From positions 558,001-622,000 of the forward strand of contig OZ242002.1 in the NCBI GenBank assembly GCA_965204665.1: a stretch of DNA of 64,000 nucleotides. Direction: 5' to 3'. The position numbers and the translations under genes were made by a program. The notes beneath the pieces were generated by a model. That model saw only the letters and a list, made by a program, of their open reading frames with translations. It was not told the origin of the DNA and made no database searches. Positions 62,223 through 64,000 of the stretch are shown one piece after another. This DNA comes from Nemesobacter sp965204665. GTDB lineage: Bacteria; Desulfobacterota_D; UBA1144; Nemesobacterales; Nemesobacteraceae. Positions within the stretch are counted from its first letter, which is position 1; the number at the start of each line of letters is the position of its first letter.

Positions 62223-64000
62223 TCATGAAGGCACATCTTCCGGTTCAGTAATCGTTTCCGAGAAAGGCTCCGGAAGCCCTGCAATGATGCGCGCGCTCTC
62301 CACACTGACATGGACTACACGACGGACCGCGGCGACCAGATCACGCGGGTCGTCGAACCATCCGTTGGGGTCGTTGACTATGCCGCTTTGTTTGTCTTGA
62401 GTTATTTTGTAACGGTCTATAAACCACTCAAGGGGTGTTCGTCCGTTGACCTTGTATTCGTGCGCATCCGATGGAATACCCGTCAGGCGTACATGGCTGT
62501 TGATGATGAGAACGGTTTTATCCGCATCGGCAAATTTCATGGTACTCCTACCGAGACGAAATTGTTCCGGCTTTGGGTCTACCAACCCGTCATATTCAAT
62601 CCGCAAAGGAAATTCCGCACAACTCTCGTAGTTAACATGAAGATCTGCCAACTCCCGCCCGGCCTCGGCGAACGCATGAAAATCCGGCGCTAAGGGGATG
62701 CGCGGGAGTCCTTTCGCTAGATCGTTGGCGAAGCGGTTGCGGTATTCGGACGCGTGGAGAATACCGTATACGTAGTCAAAGATAGAGTCTTTACTAATTG
62801 AGTTGTCTTTGTAGTGCGCTTGGAAGATGTAAAGTGCTGTGTCAGTAATGTTGTCTACACGTTCCGGATGCTGCATTCCGTCAAAGGTTTGCTGTTTGCT
62901 TCTATTCTGACAGCAGTATCGCGGAAAACACTGACCGAACGAGAGAAAATGAAGGTCTGGCATTGTATTGACCATAAGGGTAGAAAACGGATTGGTTGAA
63001 CTGATACCCGGCACACAGATTACAAGATTCTCGCTGTCGGCGACAGGGAATATATCGTCCAATTTATGCTTTCTACTAACCAGAACATACTCGACATAGC
63101 AGTGCTGTTTGACAAACGGCCGATACTGAGTCTTCCAAATCCTGTCTGGAGAATATCGAATTGATTTGCGACGTGACAGGTTGTCCTCTAGGTTTTGGTC
63201 CCATTTAATATTTGAGGAATGCCGTCTCGTGATCTCATCTATGTGCGAAGTAGTCTTATTATTCTCCAATTCCTGCAATGCACTCAGATAATCGCCGACC
63301 ATCGCTTGTGCGTTTTTAGCGCATGCATCGCGGGAGAAATTGTATATGTAGGCATCACGACTAGTCGCAAGTCCTCCCGAGTACAACTGAAATATCGCCT
63401 TATCCGTCCTACCTGCCTTAACATCTTTTGACCCTATCGGATGAAACTGCTGGAATGCAGGGTCGCGTTTTTCAATCCAGTCGTGGTGATGGTCGGGGGT
63501 TATTTTTTCCCAGTCACGAATTCCGTCAATCGAACCCCATTCAGACAACATTGAGAGTTTATCCTCTCGGGAAAGATAGCCGCCAATGTCTCGATAGCGA
63601 ATGTGGCAGCCTTCGTGGTCTGCGTTCGGATTGCGGACCAGGATGGTGATGGCGACAGGCGCACGCGACCCCTGACCGAAAACCTTGCCACCCTCACGAC
63701 GCGAACGTTCACCTTGCGTCCGTTGATTACCCCTCAGGTTCAACACATAGATGGATGTGAACTCCTCAGCCAGACAGGCGCGCAGACCTGAATCAGCATT
63801 GCCGTTGATCCATGAGCCGTTCGTGACGAAGGCGACAACACCCTGCTTGTCGATCCGGTCAGACGCCCATCGGACCGCCATCTTGTAGGTATCATATAGA
63901 CTTCTTTTTAATGTCGCTTTGGAACGGGCGGCGTATGTCTCAGCAACACGCGCTTCGATCTCCGGATATCTCACCTTCTGATTGTCGTCAGCTGAACTTT
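62223..64000 (-). CDS. type ISP/IIG-like restriction-methylation enzyme, 5' part outside the window
   Basis: At least 592 residues are visible and the frame stays open to the right edge (SADDNQKVRYPEIEARVAET). The segment TYAARSKATLKRSLYDTYKM, then VVAFVTNGSWINGNADSGLR and YVLNLRGNQRT is the end of the gamma-class methyltransferase domain in large single-chain restriction enzymes. The following 400 residues would be the target-recognition region. The helicase/nuclease parts and the NPPY motif must lie upstream. It abuts the folate genes on the opposite strand. Confidence 0.85.
   Translation of the reverse strand, partial: SSADDNQKVRYPEIEARVAETYAARSKATLKRSLYDTYKMAVRWASDRIDKQGVVAFVTNGSWINGNADSGLRACLAEEFTSIYVLNLRGNQRTQGERSRREGGKVFGQGSRAPVAITILVRNPNADHEGCHIRYRDIGGYLSREDKLSMLSEWGSIDGIRDWEKITPDHHHDWIEKRDPAFQQFHPIGSKDVKAGRTDKAIFQLYSGGLATSRDAYIYNFSRDACAKNAQAMVGDYLSALQELENNKTTSHIDEITRRHSSNIKWDQNLEDNLSRRKSIRYSPDRIWKTQYRPFVKQHCYVEYVLVSRKHKLDDIFPVADSENLVICVPGISSTNPFSTLMVNTMPDLHFLSFGQCFPRYCCQNRSKQQTFDGMQHPERVDNITDTALYIFQAHYKDNSISKDSIFDYVYGILHASEYRNRFANDLAKGLPRIPLAPDFHAFAEAGRELADLHVNYESCAEFPLRIEYDGLVDPKPEQFRLGRSTMKFADADKTVLIINSHVRLTGIPSDAHEYKVNGRTPLEWFIDRYKITQDKQSGIVNDPNGWFDDPRDLVAAVRRVVHVSVESARIIAGLPEPFSETITEPEDVPS

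Overview
The window looks like a chromosomal segment of a Gram-negative bacterium. It encodes an outer-membrane porin, several lipobox lipoproteins and a subtilisin-like surface protease with a barrel-like C-terminus. Housekeeping genes are mostly moderate in GC, with an AT-richer polysaccharide cluster and a GC-richer protease gene. The xerC/D-hslV-hslU order, an amt gene paired with a BBP2-like porin, and glycan, defence and IS islands would fit a deep-branching deltaproteobacteria-like or Dadabacteria-like lineage. That placement is inference only.

Layout. (1) 0-10.5 kb: a surface-polysaccharide cluster with GT4 glycosyltransferases, a CapK-like adenylating enzyme, a HisC-like aminotransferase, an unusual HAD protein and a Wzx-like flippase. 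It ends in a graveyard of decayed glycosyltransferase and asparagine-synthetase fragments. (2) 10.5-23.7 kb: dense housekeeping genes: Xer recombinase, HslVU, ArgG, QueA, a sugar epimerase-like SDR, AroC, a class V aminotransferase, RF2 with an intact programmed frameshift, NAD kinase and Fmt, plus several small unknowns. (3) 24-26.6 kb: an ammonium transporter and porin operon with a candidate sigma-54 promoter and a strong terminator, followed by tRNA-Phe. (4) 27-38.6 kb: surface and signalling genes. These are a collagen-like/RTX lipoprotein, an XRE regulator with a membrane sensor, a lipoprotein and an orphan PilM, then RNase R, a repeat-bearing S8 protease and a metalloprotease with a Cys-containing C-terminal sorting-like tail. 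Two genes in this region have nine-G tracts directly before a -10-like hexamer, the only nine-nucleotide G or C runs I noticed in the window.

(5) 38.7-53.3 kb: an accessory or defence island. It holds a broken serine-protease fragment, tRNA-Ser, a JAMM-DinG helicase fusion, DUF4186, a nucleoside deoxyribosyltransferase, and a tightly overlapping three-gene operon (DNA methyltransferase, protein with two GHKL ATPase domains, receiver-like protein). It also holds a PIN-domain pair, a fic gene split by an IS256-family element with a perfect 9-bp target duplication, and a shrunken IS630 relic. (6) 53.5-62 kb: housekeeping again: siroheme nitrite/sulfite reductase, CBS protein, RpiA, Pgi, transketolase, and a pteridine-reductase/FolB pair. 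(7) The right edge cuts a large type ISP/IIG-like restriction-methylation gene.

The strongest candidates for something little described are the methyltransferase-GHKL-receiver operon (43.2-47.9 kb), the paired poly-G promoters of secreted-protein genes, and the XRE-sensor-lipoprotein-PilM cluster.
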